Positions 8,427-19,325 of a stretch of DNA of 64,000 bases are shown one piece after another. The DNA comes from Acidovorax sp. (lineage in GTDB: Bacteria > Pseudomonadota > Gammaproteobacteria > Burkholderiales > Burkholderiaceae_C), in the NCBI RefSeq assembly GCF_027492855.1, contig NZ_JAPUDY010000051.1, forward strand, positions 1 through 64,000, written 5' to 3'. Position numbers and translations under genes: made by a program. A model generated the notes under the pieces. The model made no database searches. It saw only the letters and a list, made by a program, of their open reading frames with translations, and was not told where the DNA came from. Position 1 is the first letter of the stretch. Every line of letters begins with the position of its first letter.

Positions 8427-10229
8427 TTAAAGGTCTTCCGACCCCAGCAGCATTTCGGTGATGCCCTTGCCGGCCTGCACCATCGGGAACACGTTCTCGG
8501 TGGGGTCGGTGCGGAAGTCCAGGAACACCGTGCGGTCCTTGAGCTTGCGTGCTTCGCGCAGCGCGGGCTCGACGTCCTTGGGGTGCTCGATCAGCAGGCC
8601 CACGTGGCCGTAGGCCTCGGCCAGCTTCACGAAGTTGGGCAGCGCGTCCATGTAGCTGTGGCTGTAGCGGCCGGAGTATTCGATCTCCTGCCACTGGCGC
8701 ACCATGCCCAGGTAGCGGTTGTTCAACGAGCAGATCTTGATCGGCGTGTTGTACTGCAGGCAGGTGGACAGCTCCTGGATGTTCATCTGCACCGAGCCTT
8801 CGCCGGTAATACAGAACACCTCGGATTGTGGCTTGGCCAGCTTGATGCCCATGGCGTAGGGGATGCCCACGCCCATGGTGCCCAGGCCGCCGGAGTTGAT
8901 CCAGCGGCGCGGCTCGTCAAAGCGGTAGTACTGCGCGGCCCACATCTGGTGCTGGCCCACGTCGGACGTGATGTAGGTGTCCGCGTCCTTGGTCATGTTC
9001 CACAGCGTCTCGACCACGTACTGCGGCTTGATCACGTCGGGGCTGCCCATGCTGTACTTCAGGCAGTCGCGCTTGCGCCAGCCTTCGATGGTGTCCCACC
9101 AGGCGGCCAGGGCGCCACTGTCGGGGCGGGTGCTGCTCTCGCGGATCATGGAGATCAGCTCGGTGAGCACGTCCTTCACGTCACCGACGATCGGGATGTC
9201 GACCTTCACCCGCTTGGAGATGCTCGACGGATCGATGTCGACGTGGATGATCTTGCGGTCGTTCTGTGCGAAGTGCTTGGGGTTGCCGATCACGCGGTCG
9301 TCAAAACGCGCGCCCACGGCCAGCAGCACATCGCAGTTCTGCATCGCGTTGTTGGCTTCAATGGTGCCGTGCATGCCCAACATGCCCAGGAACTTGCGGT
9401 CCGACGCGGGATAGGCACCCAGGCCCATCAGCGTGTTGGTGACCGGGTAGCCCAGCATGTCCACCAGCGTGCGCAGCTCGTTGGTGGCATTGCCCAGCAA
9501 CACGCCGCCACCGGTATAGATATAGGGGCGCTTGGCCGCCAGCAACAATTGCAGCGCCTTGCGGATCTGGCCGCCATGGCCCTTGCGCACGGGGTTGTAC
9601 GAGCGCATTTCCACGCTCTGTGGATAGCCGTGGTAAGGCACCTTCTTGAAGGAGACGTCCTTGGGCACGTCCACCACCACGGGGCCGGGACGGCCGGTGC
9701 GGGCGATATGAAAGGCCTTCTTCATCGTCGCCGCCAGGTCGCGCGGGTCCTTGACGAGGAAGTTGTGCTTGACGATGGGGCGCGTGATGCCGACCGTGTC
9801 GCACTCCTGGAAGGCGTCCAGCCCGATCGCGGGCGTGGGCACCTGGCCGGAGATGATCACCATCGGGATCGAATCCATGTACGCCGTGGCGATGCCGGTG
9901 ACCGCATTGGTCAGGCCGGGGCCGGACGTGACGAGCGCCACACCCACTTCGCCTGTAGCGCGGGCATAGCCATCGGCGGCGTGCACGGCAGCCTGCTCGT
10001 GGCGCACCAGCACGTGCTGGATGGTGTCTTGCTTGTAAAGCGCGTCGTAGATGTACAAAACCGCGCCACCGGGGTAGCCCCAGATGTACTGGACGTTCTC
10101 GGCCTGGAGCGACTTGATGAGGATTTCAGAACCCATCAGGTCCTGAGAAGCTTGCGAGGAGGAAGCAGAGGAAGCGGCGCCTTGCGAGGCAGCGGCTGCA
10201 GACGTGAGTTCTGCCTTGGAGATTTCCAT
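8427..10229 (-). CDS. ilvB: acetolactate synthase large (catalytic) subunit, biosynthetic
   Basis: ThDP-dependent enzyme forming acetolactate or acetohydroxybutyrate, the first shared step to Val, Leu and Ile. The 600-aa protein has the N-terminal ThDP domain with WGYPGGAVLYIYDAL and the activating Glu in RHEQAAVHAADGYAR, a central FAD/ADP-like domain, and the ThDP-binding motif GEGSVQMNIQELSTC ... NNRYLGMVRQWQ near residue 480. About 31 N-terminal residues are Ala/Ser/Gln-rich and not conserved; translation may instead start at Met32 (10136), which has its own AGGA-type ribosome site. It heads ilvB-ilvN-ilvC. Confidence 0.96.
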   Translation of the reverse strand: MEISKAELTSAAAASQGAASSASSSQASQDLMGSEILIKSLQAENVQYIWGYPGGAVLYIYDALYKQDTIQHVLVRHEQAAVHAADGYARATGEVGVALVTSGPGLTNAVTGIATAYMDSIPMVIISGQVPTPAIGLDAFQECDTVGITRPIVKHNFLVKDPRDLAATMKKAFHIARTGRPGPVVVDVPKDVSFKKVPYHGYPQSVEMRSYNPVRKGHGGQIRKALQLLLAAKRPYIYTGGGVLLGNATNELRTLVDMLGYPVTNTLMGLGAYPASDRKFLGMLGMHGTIEANNAMQNCDVLLAVGARFDDRVIGNPKHFAQNDRKIIHVDIDPSSISKRVKVDIPIVGDVKDVLTELISMIRESSTRPDSGALAAWWDTIEGWRKRDCLKYSMGSPDVIKPQYVVETLWNMTKDADTYITSDVGQHQMWAAQYYRFDEPRRWINSGGLGTMGVGIPYAMGIKLAKPQSEVFCITGEGSVQMNIQELSTCLQYNTPIKICSLNNRYLGMVRQWQEIEYSGRYSHSYMDALPNFVKLAEAYGHVGLLIEHPKDVEPALREARKLKDRTVFLDFRTDPTENVFPMVQAGKGITEMLLGSEDL

Positions 10230-10520
10230 GATCGATCAACCTTTGTGAATTTCTCTGACGAAAAACCTTGGGTGCTCCTTGCACGCACTCTTGTGGAGGC
10301 GGCTCGGAACTTGAGGCCAAGGACATGGGCGGGATGATTGCCGCGCCGGACCGTGACCCGTTTGCCTTTTTGAATTGCAGCCCGAATTATCGCACTGCAA
10401 CACAGCCAAAACCTTCCCTGGCCGAAAAAAACCCCTGCGGATGCGATAATCACGGGTTTTACAGTGTCAGACAGCACCATTTTCCCGTGCTTTGGCACCG
10501 TCCCCCCGGGCTGATCCGTC

Positions 10521-11090
10521 TTGGCAACTGAACAAGAACTCTCCGACTTCCTCAAAAGTGTAGAAAAGCGCGCTTTCAAGCGCTCGGTCTACCACGTGCG
10601 CAATGAGGAAGCGGCGCTCGACATCGTGCAGGACAGCATGCTCAAGCTGGCCGAGCACTATGGAGACAAGCCCGCAGCCGAGCTCCCCATGCTCTACCAA
10701 CGCATCCTGTCCAACTGCACGCTGGACTGGTTTCGGCGCCAGAAGACGCGCAATGCCTTGTTTTCGAGCATGAGCGACTTCGAAGGCCCCGGCGAAGACG
10801 GCATGGACTTCGATTTGCTCGAAGCCTACTCAGGCCCCGATGGCGGCGAAAAGGCCGAAAGCGCCGAAGACCTCACCCGCCGCGCCCAGATTTTCCGCAG
10901 CATCGAAGCAGAAATCGCCGAGCTGCCACCACGTCAACGGGAAGCCTTCCTGATGCGTTACTGGGAGGAAATGGATGTAACAGAAACGGCAGCCGCCATG
11001 GGTTGTTCGGAAGGCAGCGTCAAAACACACTGCTTTCGCGCCGTACAAACCCTCAGCAAGGCACTGAAGGCCAAAGGAATCGAGCCATGA
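10521..11090 (+). CDS. RNA polymerase sigma factor, ECF (sigma-70 family)
   Basis: A 189-aa alternative sigma factor. Region 2 (about residues 8-85) includes DIVQDSMLKLAEHYGDKP and LDWFRRQKTRN; region 4 (about 128-182) contains LPPRQREAFLMRYWEEMDVTETAAAMGCSEGSVKTHCFRA split around its helix-turn-helix. An acidic linker (about 90-120) separates the domains. The start is TTG at 10521: no ATG fits and the N-terminus ATEQELSDFLKSVEKRAF reads as intact region 2. No Shine-Dalgarno is obvious. Its stop overlaps the next start (ATGA), coupling it to the DUF3619 protein, a candidate anti-sigma. Confidence 0.9.
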   Translation: MATEQELSDFLKSVEKRAFKRSVYHVRNEEAALDIVQDSMLKLAEHYGDKPAAELPMLYQRILSNCTLDWFRRQKTRNALFSSMSDFEGPGEDGMDFDLLEAYSGPDGGEKAESAEDLTRRAQIFRSIEAEIAELPPRQREAFLMRYWEEMDVTETAAAMGCSEGSVKTHCFRAVQTLSKALKAKGIEP

Positions 11091-11542
11091 AGAACACTGC
11101 ACAGACCCCATCGACCCATGCAGAGGCCGCGGCAGAGCGCTTTGCGCTGCGCGTCACGGCCCGGCTGTCCAGCGGCACCGACGAGCTGCCTTACGACATC
11201 TCCGAGCGCCTGCGCGCCTCGCGCATGCAGGCCCTGGCCAAGCGCAAGGTCGTGGCACCGGTTCGGCGCACAGCCCCGGCCACGGTGGTCGTCGGCGCAG
11301 GCCACACGGCCACGCTGGGCCGTGGCGGCGAAGGCGGCGGCTGGTGGAATGCGCTGGTTTCGGCCATTCCGCTGCTGGCGCTGGTAGTGGGCCTGGTGGT
11401 GATCAACACCGCACAAGACGAACTCAGCGCCAACGACGTGGCCGAGGTGGATGCCGCCTTGCTGACCGACGACCTGCCGCCAGCCGCCTATGCGGACCCA
11501 GGCTTCGTACAATTCCTCAAGACCTCCGCGCAGCCCAACTGA
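11087..11542 (+). CDS. DUF3619 family single-TM protein (possible anti-sigma factor)
   Basis: A 151-aa protein of the Burkholderiales DUF3619 family. Residues 1-75 are soluble, with FALRVTARLSSGTDELPYDI and an Arg-rich helix ERLRASRMQALAKRKV. One membrane segment follows at about 88-108 (WWNALVSAIPLLALVVGLVVI), then an acidic tail ending FVQFLKTSAQPN. A cytoplasmic N-terminus, single TM and ATGA coupling to the upstream sigma gene are the usual layout of membrane anti-sigma factors; this role is inferred, since no zinc-binding HxxxCxxC motif is present. Confidence 0.82.
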   Translation: MKNTAQTPSTHAEAAAERFALRVTARLSSGTDELPYDISERLRASRMQALAKRKVVAPVRRTAPATVVVGAGHTATLGRGGEGGGWWNALVSAIPLLALVVGLVVINTAQDELSANDVAEVDAALLTDDLPPAAYADPGFVQFLKTSAQPN

Positions 11543-11570
11543 GCTGCGGCCTGCCCCCGATCCCGATTGC

Positions 11571-12470
11571 ATGCCCCCAAGCCCTGCCGACGCCTCCTCC
11601 TCTTTGCCAGCCTTCGTGCTGGCTTTGGCGCTTCTGGGCGCGCTCACCGTGGCGGGCGGCCAGGTGTGGGTCCAAATGCGCATGGCCCCCGGCACCTTGC
11701 TGCCAGCCGGTGCAGAGGCTGCGGTAGCCAGCCCCAATAATGCCCGCTCATCGGCCGTCACCAGCGCTGCGCTTCGCCCCCAGCCCGAGTCGGGCCCTGG
11801 CTGGGAAACCCTGAACACGCCACAAAAGCTGGCCCTGTACCCGCTGGCCGAGCGCTGGGCGCTGATCAGTGAGGCACAAAAGCGCCGCTGGCTGACGCTG
11901 GCCGCCAACTACCCCACGCTGTCCGAAGAAGAGCAGCAGAAGTTTCACGACCGCATCACCGACTGGGCCAGCCTGAGCGCCCAGCAGCGCAACCAGGCGC
12001 GGCTCAACTATGCGGTCACCAGCCGCCTGGCACGCGACGACAAACGCGCCCAGTGGGAGGCCTACCAGGCCCTGTCCGACGAAGAGCGCAGCGCACTGGC
12101 GGCCAAGGCAGCACCCAAGCCCGCTGGCGCTGCCACTGCTCTGCGCCCCGTTTCCCCGCGCAAGCTGGCCCAGGTGCCCGCCGCCACCGAAGCCAACCCC
12201 AACCGCCCGAACGCGCCCAAGATTCCGCCCGTCACCGACTACACGCCCCGCGTGGCAGCCCCGGTGGGCCCCATCACAAGCCCTGCAGCGGGCGGCAACC
12301 CGTCACCCAGCACCGCCCCGGCGTCCACCGGCGTGGAAACCGCGCCCGTGGTGGTGCCTGTGGCCGTGCCGTCAGCGCTGCCACCCCTCAGTGTTGGCCC
12401 GGCCGAGCCACCTGCCGGGGCTACGCAGCCCCCCGTGACCCCCGACAACTCAGGCCTGTATCCTCAGTAG
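11571..12470 (+). CDS. DUF3106 domain protein, membrane-anchored or exported
   Basis: A 299-aa protein with an N-terminal hydrophobic segment (about 12-32, PAFVLALALLGALTVAGGQV) and a DUF3106 region (about 75-165) made of charged helices: WETLNTPQKLALYPLAERW, ISEAQKRRWLTLAANYPTLS, EEEQQKFHDRITDWASLSAQ. The C-terminal 130 residues are Pro/Ala/Thr-rich and low-complexity. The start ATG at 11571 gives the signal segment near the N-terminus. It lies 28 bp after the DUF3619 gene. Function is unknown; the helical repeats resemble stress-sensing periplasmic proteins only in general character. Confidence 0.82.
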   Translation: MPPSPADASSSLPAFVLALALLGALTVAGGQVWVQMRMAPGTLLPAGAEAAVASPNNARSSAVTSAALRPQPESGPGWETLNTPQKLALYPLAERWALISEAQKRRWLTLAANYPTLSEEEQQKFHDRITDWASLSAQQRNQARLNYAVTSRLARDDKRAQWEAYQALSDEERSALAAKAAPKPAGAATALRPVSPRKLAQVPAATEANPNRPNAPKIPPVTDYTPRVAAPVGPITSPAAGGNPSPSTAPASTGVETAPVVVPVAVPSALPPLSVGPAEPPAGATQPPVTPDNSGLYPQ

Positions 12471-12509
12471 GTTTGCAACCTGCCTTGGCCTTGATGGGCC
12501 CGACCTGGA

Positions 12510-13034
12510 ATGTCCGCTTCTCTCTCGACCCATACCCCCCCGCCAGCCCTGGCTGGCACAACGCCCAACCTGTGGCGGCGCATGGCCTGCTGGCTGTATG
12601 AAGGCATGCTGATGTTCGGCGTGGTGTTCATTGCAGGCTATCTGTTCGGCACCCTGAGCCAGACCCGCAACGCCATGGACAATCGCCACGCGCTGCAGGC
12701 CTTTCTGTTCGTCGTGTTCGGCATCTATTTCACCTGGTTCTGGGCCAAGGGGCAGACCCTGGCGCAGAAAACCTGGCATATCCGCGTGGTGGGCCAGGAC
12801 GGGCAGCCCATTAGCCAGGGGCGCGCGCTGCTGCGCTATGTGTTGAGCTGGCTGTGGTTTTTGCCCCCCCTGGCGGCCTACATGTTCGGCGTGCCTGCCC
12901 TGGAGGTTTTGGTGCTGCTGGGCGGTTGGGTCGCCATCTGGGCCATCCTGAGCCGCTTTCACCCCACACGCCAGTTCTGGCACGATGCGCTGGCAGGCAC
13001 CCGGCTGGTGCACTACGAACTCCCCAAGAAGTAG
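12510..13034 (+). CDS. RDD family membrane protein
   Basis: A 174-aa integral membrane protein. The RDD family residues are visible: Arg in NLWRRMACWLYEGML (about 21-35), and the later FWHDALAGTRLV near the C-terminus. About three to four hydrophobic segments are seen (36-50, 66-80, 110-128, 132-146). Some RDD proteins are proposed transporters, but the substrate is unknown. It lies 39 bp after the DUF3106 gene in the same run. Confidence 0.85.
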   Translation: MSASLSTHTPPPALAGTTPNLWRRMACWLYEGMLMFGVVFIAGYLFGTLSQTRNAMDNRHALQAFLFVVFGIYFTWFWAKGQTLAQKTWHIRVVGQDGQPISQGRALLRYVLSWLWFLPPLAAYMFGVPALEVLVLLGGWVAIWAILSRFHPTRQFWHDALAGTRLVHYELPKK

Positions 13035-13044
13035 CAAGCAGTCC

Positions 13045-13458
13045 ATGTCTTCATCCCCTGCTCCCTCGGCGGCACCGGCCAACCCCCAAAAAGCGCGCTC
13101 AGGCCTGAGCCGCATCTGGCACGCCACGGGTTATTCCATCGAAGGGCTCAAGGCGGGCTGGAACGAAAAGGCGTTTCGCCAGGAGGCCATGGCCGCCATG
13201 GTCCTGTTGCCGCTGTCGCTGTGGCTGGGGCGCAACTGGGTCGAAGTGGCCTTGTTGGCTGGTTCGGTCATGATCGTGATGATGGTGGAGTTGCTCAACA
13301 CGGGCATCGAGGCCGCCATCGACCGCATCGGACCGGAGTGGCACGAATTGTCCAAGCGCGCCAAGGACATGGGCAGCGCGGCCGTGTTGCTGGCGCTGCT
13401 GCTGTGCGGTGGCATTTGGGCCGCCGCGTTATTCCAGAGGTTTTTTTCCCATGGCTGA
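13045..13458 (+). CDS. dgkA: diacylglycerol kinase (prokaryotic, integral membrane)
   Basis: Phosphorylates diacylglycerol to recycle lipid by-products of envelope biosynthesis. The 137-aa protein has the DgkA pattern: N-terminal amphipathic helix with YSIEGLKAGWNEKAFRQE, the catalytic segment VELLNTGIEAAIDRIG (about residues 80-95) and E-x-H-E-L-S-K-R-A-K-D-M-G-S-A-A-V, with three TM helices. The first 25 residues are a polar extension. It sits 10 bp after the RDD gene and overlaps the next gene by 8 bp. Confidence 0.93.
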   Translation: MSSSPAPSAAPANPQKARSGLSRIWHATGYSIEGLKAGWNEKAFRQEAMAAMVLLPLSLWLGRNWVEVALLAGSVMIVMMVELLNTGIEAAIDRIGPEWHELSKRAKDMGSAAVLLALLLCGGIWAAALFQRFFSHG

Positions 13459-14044
13459 ACCCACATTTTCCGTCTGCGTGTACTGCGGCTCGCGCCCCGG
13501 CGAGAACCCCGCCTTTGCCCATGCCGCCCAGGCCGTGGGCACCTGGATCGGCCGCCATGGCGGCCAACTGGTATATGGCGGCGGCCGCAGCGGCCTGATG
13601 GGCACCGTGGCCGAGGCCACGCGCCAGGCCGGTGGCCGCGTGGTGGGCGTGATTCCCCAGGCGCTGGTGGACAAGGAGCTGGCCAACCGCCAATGCGACG
13701 AGCTGCACATCGTGCAGACCATGCACGAGCGCAAGGCCCTGATGGCCGAGCGCAGCGACGCCTTCATCGCCCTGCCCGGTGGCATCGGCACCTTTGAAGA
13801 ATTGTTCGAAGTCTGGACCTGGCGCCAGCTCGGTTACCACGACAAGCCCCTGGGCCTGCTCAACGTGGCGGGCTATTACGACGGTTTGCTGGCCTTTTTG
13901 CAGACCAGCGTGGCCAGCGGCTTCATGGGCAACTGGCAGATGGACCTGCTGCACGCCAGTGCCGACACCGAGGCGCTGCTGCGCCAACTGGTGCAGTCCG
14001 CTGGCCCGGACCATGGCGCGGTGCCGCTGCGCGAAGTGATCTGA
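13451..14044 (+). CDS. LOG family protein (TIGR00730 type, cytokinin riboside 5'-monophosphate phosphoribohydrolase-like)
   Basis: A 197-aa Rossmann-like protein. Family motifs are SVCVYCGSRPG near the N-terminus, LVYGGGRSGLMG (about 40-51) and the catalytic/binding PGGIGTFEELFEVWTWRQLG (about 111-130), preceded by MHERKALM. Homologues hydrolyse purine ribonucleoside 5'-monophosphates to free base; physiological role in bacteria is often unclear. The ATG at 13451 overlaps the dgkA end by 8 bp, so the two are cotranscribed. Confidence 0.9.
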   Translation: MAEPTFSVCVYCGSRPGENPAFAHAAQAVGTWIGRHGGQLVYGGGRSGLMGTVAEATRQAGGRVVGVIPQALVDKELANRQCDELHIVQTMHERKALMAERSDAFIALPGGIGTFEELFEVWTWRQLGYHDKPLGLLNVAGYYDGLLAFLQTSVASGFMGNWQMDLLHASADTEALLRQLVQSAGPDHGAVPLREVI

Positions 14045-14052
14045 TTCAATAG

Positions 14053-14126
14053 ACAAAAAACCGTTCGGACTGAGCCAGTCGAAGCCTTGCGCAGCGCTTC
14101 GACAGGCTCAGCGTGAACGGTTTTAC
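14053..14126. repeat. REP-like inverted repeat, copy 1 (also likely bidirectional terminator)
   Basis: AAAACCGTTCGGACTGAGCC, then AGTCGAAGC, pairs with GCTTCGACAGGCTCAGCGTG plus AACGGTTTT. It lies between the convergent LOG gene and glnB and is flanked by A and T tracts, so it may terminate both. It is related to copies at 34367-34454 and 59979-60005, with conserved core CTTCGACAGGCTCAG. Confidence 0.8.
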
Positions 14127-14147
14127 AAATTTGAAGCGGTAGTCGTA

Positions 14148-16203
<2,056 letters not shown>

Positions 16204-16292
16204 GGAACTGGAATCGGCCCCTGCGGCCAGGTTGGAACCCGCCAACACCGGCCCGCATCGGCGAAAAAGACAACAACAGCGCCGGGGCCTGC

Positions 16293-17474
16293 ATGGCTGA
16301 ATCCACCATTATCGCCCGCGTGCTCGCATCCCCGCTGGAGGTGGACGCTACGGCCTGGAACACCCTGCTGGCGCAGCAAAACAACCCCACGCCCTTCATG
16401 CGGCATGAATACCTGGCCGCCCTGCACGAAAGCGGCAGCGCCACGCCGCGCACCGGCTGGACGCCCCGCTTCATGACCCTGTGGGACGGCGACGCCCTGG
16501 TGGCCGCCTGCCCGCTGTACCTCAAAAGCCATTCCTACGGCGAATATGTGTTCGACTGGGCCTGGGCCAGCGCCTATGAGCAGCATGGCGTGCCCTACTA
16601 CCCCAAGGCCGTGGTCGCCGTGCCCTTCACCCCCGTGCCCGGCAGCCGCCTGCTGGCACGCGATGCCGCCGCGCGTGCGCTGCTCGTGCAGGCCGTGTGC
16701 CAGTGGTGCGAGCAGGAGGGGGTGTCGTCTGTGCACGTGCTGTTTGCCAGCGATGAGGATGTGCAGACCAGTGCGCAGCAAGACCTGATGCTGCGCCACA
16801 CCGTCCAATTCCACTGGAAGAACGACCACTATCCAGATTTCGACCACTTCCTTGCCAGCCTGTCGCAAGACAAGCGCAAAAAGATCCGCCAGGAGCGCCG
16901 CCGCGTCGCGGATGCCGGGGTCACGTTCCGCTGGTCGCGTGGCGCGAACATCCGTGCGGACGATTGGGATTTTTTCTACCGCTGCTACGAGCGTACCTAC
17001 CTCGAACACGGCAACCCGCCCTACCTCACGCGCGACTTTTTTGCCCGCATGGCCGCCCACATGCCCGAAGCCTGGCTGCTGTTCGTGGCCGAACGCGGCG
17101 GCCAGCCGATTGCTACCAGTTTGATAGCTATTGGCGCTGATGAATCAAGCGCTAGCGGCCAAAAAGACCAAAATCTTGTGGTCTACGGCCGGTATTGGGG
17201 CGCCCTTGCGCGCGTGGACTGCCTGCACTTCGAGGCCTGCTATTACCAGCCGCTTGCATGGTGCATTGCCCATGGCGTGGCACGGTTTGAAGGCGGCGCC
17301 CAGGGCGAGCACAAAATGGCCCGCGCGCTGCTGCCCGTGCAAGCCACCAGCGCACACTGGCTGGCGCACCCGGCGTTTGCCGATGCGGTGGAGCGGTTTC
17401 TGCAGCGCGAGGGCGCCGGGGTGGCGGGCTACCTGCACGAGCTGCAGGCGCGCAGCCCCTTCAAGGCGGCCTGA
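16293..17474 (+). CDS. FemAB-like GNAT-fold acyltransferase (DUF482/PF04339 type)
   Basis: A 393-aa protein of the FemAB_like family, found across Proteobacteria and often labelled peptidogalycan biosynthesis protein. Typical stretches: NPTPFMRHEYLAALHESG near the N-terminus, CPLYLKSHSYGEYVFDWAWA (about 73-92), LSQDKRKKIRQERRRV (about 193-208) and FEGGAQGEHKMARALLPV near residue 330. Two GNAT-like halves are expected. Residues about 273-291 (ATSLIAIGADESSASGQKD) come from an in-frame palindromic repeat. It diverges from nadE with 89 bp between starts. Substrate unknown. Confidence 0.85.
   Translation: MAESTIIARVLASPLEVDATAWNTLLAQQNNPTPFMRHEYLAALHESGSATPRTGWTPRFMTLWDGDALVAACPLYLKSHSYGEYVFDWAWASAYEQHGVPYYPKAVVAVPFTPVPGSRLLARDAAARALLVQAVCQWCEQEGVSSVHVLFASDEDVQTSAQQDLMLRHTVQFHWKNDHYPDFDHFLASLSQDKRKKIRQERRRVADAGVTFRWSRGANIRADDWDFFYRCYERTYLEHGNPPYLTRDFFARMAAHMPEAWLLFVAERGGQPIATSLIAIGADESSASGQKDQNLVVYGRYWGALARVDCLHFEACYYQPLAWCIAHGVARFEGGAQGEHKMARALLPVQATSAHWLAHPAFADAVERFLQREGAGVAGYLHELQARSPFKAA
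17111..17166. repeat. Palindromic repeat copy 4, in frame inside the FemAB-like gene
   Basis: TTTGATAGCTATTGGCGCTG, then ATGAATCAAGCGCTAGCGGCC, within the coding frame; other members of this family normally pass straight from the ATSL strand to the following YGRYWG strand. Confidence 0.8.
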
Positions 17475-17498
17475 CCGCCTGCGCGGGCACGCCGCAGC

Positions 17499-19073
17499 TC
17501 ACGCGGGCTGGGGCAGCCTCGCCTGCGGGGTGGCCGTGGCTGACAGCTTGAACACCGCAACCGCCCCCACCAGCGCCTGAGCCTGGTGGCTCAGGCTCCC
17601 GGCAGCGGCCGCCATCTCTTCCACCAGGGCAGCGTTTTGCTGGGTGGCCTGGTCCATTTGTGTAACGGCTTCGCCCACCTGGCTGACGCCCTCGCTTTGC
17701 TCGCCGCTGGCGGCGCTGATCTCACCCATGATGTCGGTCACACGGCGGATGGCGCCCACCACCTCGGTCATGGTGGCGCCTGCCTTGTCCACCAGCGCCG
17801 TGCCTTGCTCCACCCGCTCCACACTCGCCGTGATCAGGGACTTGATCTCCTTGGCCGCCTCGGCGCTGCGCTGTGCCAGGCTGCGCACTTCACCGGCCAC
17901 CACCGCAAAGCCCCGGCCCTGCTCGCCCGCGCGGGCGGCTTCCACAGCAGCGTTGAGCGCCAGGATGTTGGTCTGGAAGGCGATACCGTCAATCACGCTG
18001 ATGATGTCGGCAATCTTGTTGCTGCTGTCGTTGATGCCTTTCATGGTCTGCACCACTTCGGCCACCACGTCGCCGCCCTGCACCGCCACGGTGGATGCGC
18101 TCACGGCCAACTGATTGGCCTGGCGGGCGTTGTCTGCGTTTTGCTTGACGGTGGAGCTCAGCTCCTCCATCGAAGCGGCGGTTTCCTGCAGCGCGCTGGC
18201 CTGCTGCTCGGTGCGCGCCGACAGGTCGTTGTTGCCCGAGGCGATCTGTGCACTGGCCGAGGCCACGCCCTGGGCATTGCCGCGCACCCCCGACACCACA
18301 TGCGCCAGGTTGTCGCGCATGGCGGTCAGGCCGCCGAGCAACTGGGCAATTTCGTCCTTGCCCCGCGCGTCGATCGGCACCGTCAGATCACCCTGCGCCA
18401 CCGCATCGGTGATCTGCACCGCATTGCCCAAAGCCCGCGAGATCTGCCGGATCATGGCGCCGCCCATCAACACCGCCAGCAAGATGCCCAGCACCACAGC
18501 CGCAATCACCAGCGCGCCAATGGTCCGAAAGCTGGCCGCCGCGCGGTCGTACTCGGCCTTGGCGTAGTTCAGTTGCACTTCCATCAGTTGGCCCAGCACG
18601 TCCTGCAGCGGGTCGATGGCGGGGTACATCTCCTTGGCCGCATAACTGGTCAGCGCCGCCATATCGCCCGACTTGAAATGCCCGACCAGCACGCTGGTTG
18701 CCGCATCGGCTTTTGCCTGCAAGGGCTTGAAGCGTTCGACCAATTGGGTCTCCTCAGGCACCAGCTTTGTCGCCAGATAGGCCTTCCAGTTGGTGTCGAT
18801 GGCCTTGCGCGCCTCGTCCACCGACTGCAGGCCCTGCGCGGGCGTCATGGCGCCGTCGCGCACCTTGTGGGCGGTATCGACCACGTTGACGGCATACATG
18901 TCCGCCACGACCTTGATCTGCTTGAGGGGCACCACCCGGTCGTCATACACCGACTTGAGCCCCGCGTTGGATTGCCCCATGCCAAACAGCCCCGAGCCAC
19001 CCACCAGCAGCACGAGCAAACACAGCGCGGCGAGCAATGCGGCGATGCGTGTGGATATCTTGAATTGGCTCAT
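17499..19073 (-). CDS. methyl-accepting chemotaxis protein (MCP 1)
   Basis: Chemoreceptor of 524 aa. The first TM is at about 8-30 ([20 protein letters not shown]), then a periplasmic four-helix-type ligand domain (about 33-185), the second TM (about 190-212), a HAMP domain ([22 protein letters not shown]) and the cytoplasmic signalling domain with the hairpin tip [38 protein letters not shown]. Unlike its two neighbours it lacks a C-terminal xWxxF tether, ending at ...QARLPQPA. The start is ATG 19073 with an AGGAG site. It follows MCP 2 on the same strand but after a terminator. Confidence 0.93.
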   Translation of the reverse strand: MSQFKISTRIAALLAALCLLVLLVGGSGLFGMGQSNAGLKSVYDDRVVPLKQIKVVADMYAVNVVDTAHKVRDGAMTPAQGLQSVDEARKAIDTNWKAYLATKLVPEETQLVERFKPLQAKADAATSVLVGHFKSGDMAALTSYAAKEMYPAIDPLQDVLGQLMEVQLNYAKAEYDRAAASFRTIGALVIAAVVLGILLAVLMGGAMIRQISRALGNAVQITDAVAQGDLTVPIDARGKDEIAQLLGGLTAMRDNLAHVVSGVRGNAQGVASASAQIASGNNDLSARTEQQASALQETAASMEELSSTVKQNADNARQANQLAVSASTVAVQGGDVVAEVVQTMKGINDSSNKIADIISVIDGIAFQTNILALNAAVEAARAGEQGRGFAVVAGEVRSLAQRSAEAAKEIKSLITASVERVEQGTALVDKAGATMTEVVGAIRRVTDIMGEISAASGEQSEGVSQVGEAVTQMDQATQQNAALVEEMAAAAGSLSHQAQALVGAVAVFKLSATATPQARLPQPA

Positions 19074-19207
19074 GGCAACTCTCCTGGTGGGGGGTGGATG
19101 GAATCGGCATTGACCGGGGGACAGAGCCAGCATAACGCTACGGGTTACGTTTGAACACAATTTATTCCGAATAGTTAACAAGCCAAAAAAAACAGACCCA
19201 ACGAGGC

Positions 19208-19258
19208 CAAAAAAACAAAAAGCACGCAGAAGGCCTTGCCCTCTGCGCGCTCTGTTTT
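19208..19258 (-). terminator. Terminator downstream of MCP 2
   Basis: Hairpin AGCACGCAGAAGG (19221-19233) with CTCTGCGCGCT (19241-19251), with a U run on the minus strand from the A-rich 19208-19220. It is nearly identical to the hairpin downstream of MCP 3. Confidence 0.85.
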
Positions 19259-19303
19259 TGATAGCTGCTAGCGCTTATCCATCAATCGCTAGCGGCCTTT
19301 TTC
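19255..19303. repeat. Palindromic repeat copy 5 (MCP 2 3' flank)
   Basis: TTTTTGATAGCTGCTAGCGC, then TTATCCATCAATCGCTAGCGGCC. It lies between the MCP 2 stop and its terminator. Confidence 0.9.
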
Positions 19304-19325
19304 TCTTGAATTTTTTCCCCTGCGC

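Noticed and set aside
10230-10520. Ile/Val leader-peptide attenuator upstream of ilvB
   Set aside because: No short frame rich in Ile, Val or Leu codons and no terminator hairpin with a T run was found on the minus strand; only weak GATAAT-like boxes are present.
14053-14126. A small RNA gene between the LOG gene and glnB
   Set aside because: The interval is explained by a REP-like inverted repeat that also fits as a bidirectional terminator; no promoter is visible.
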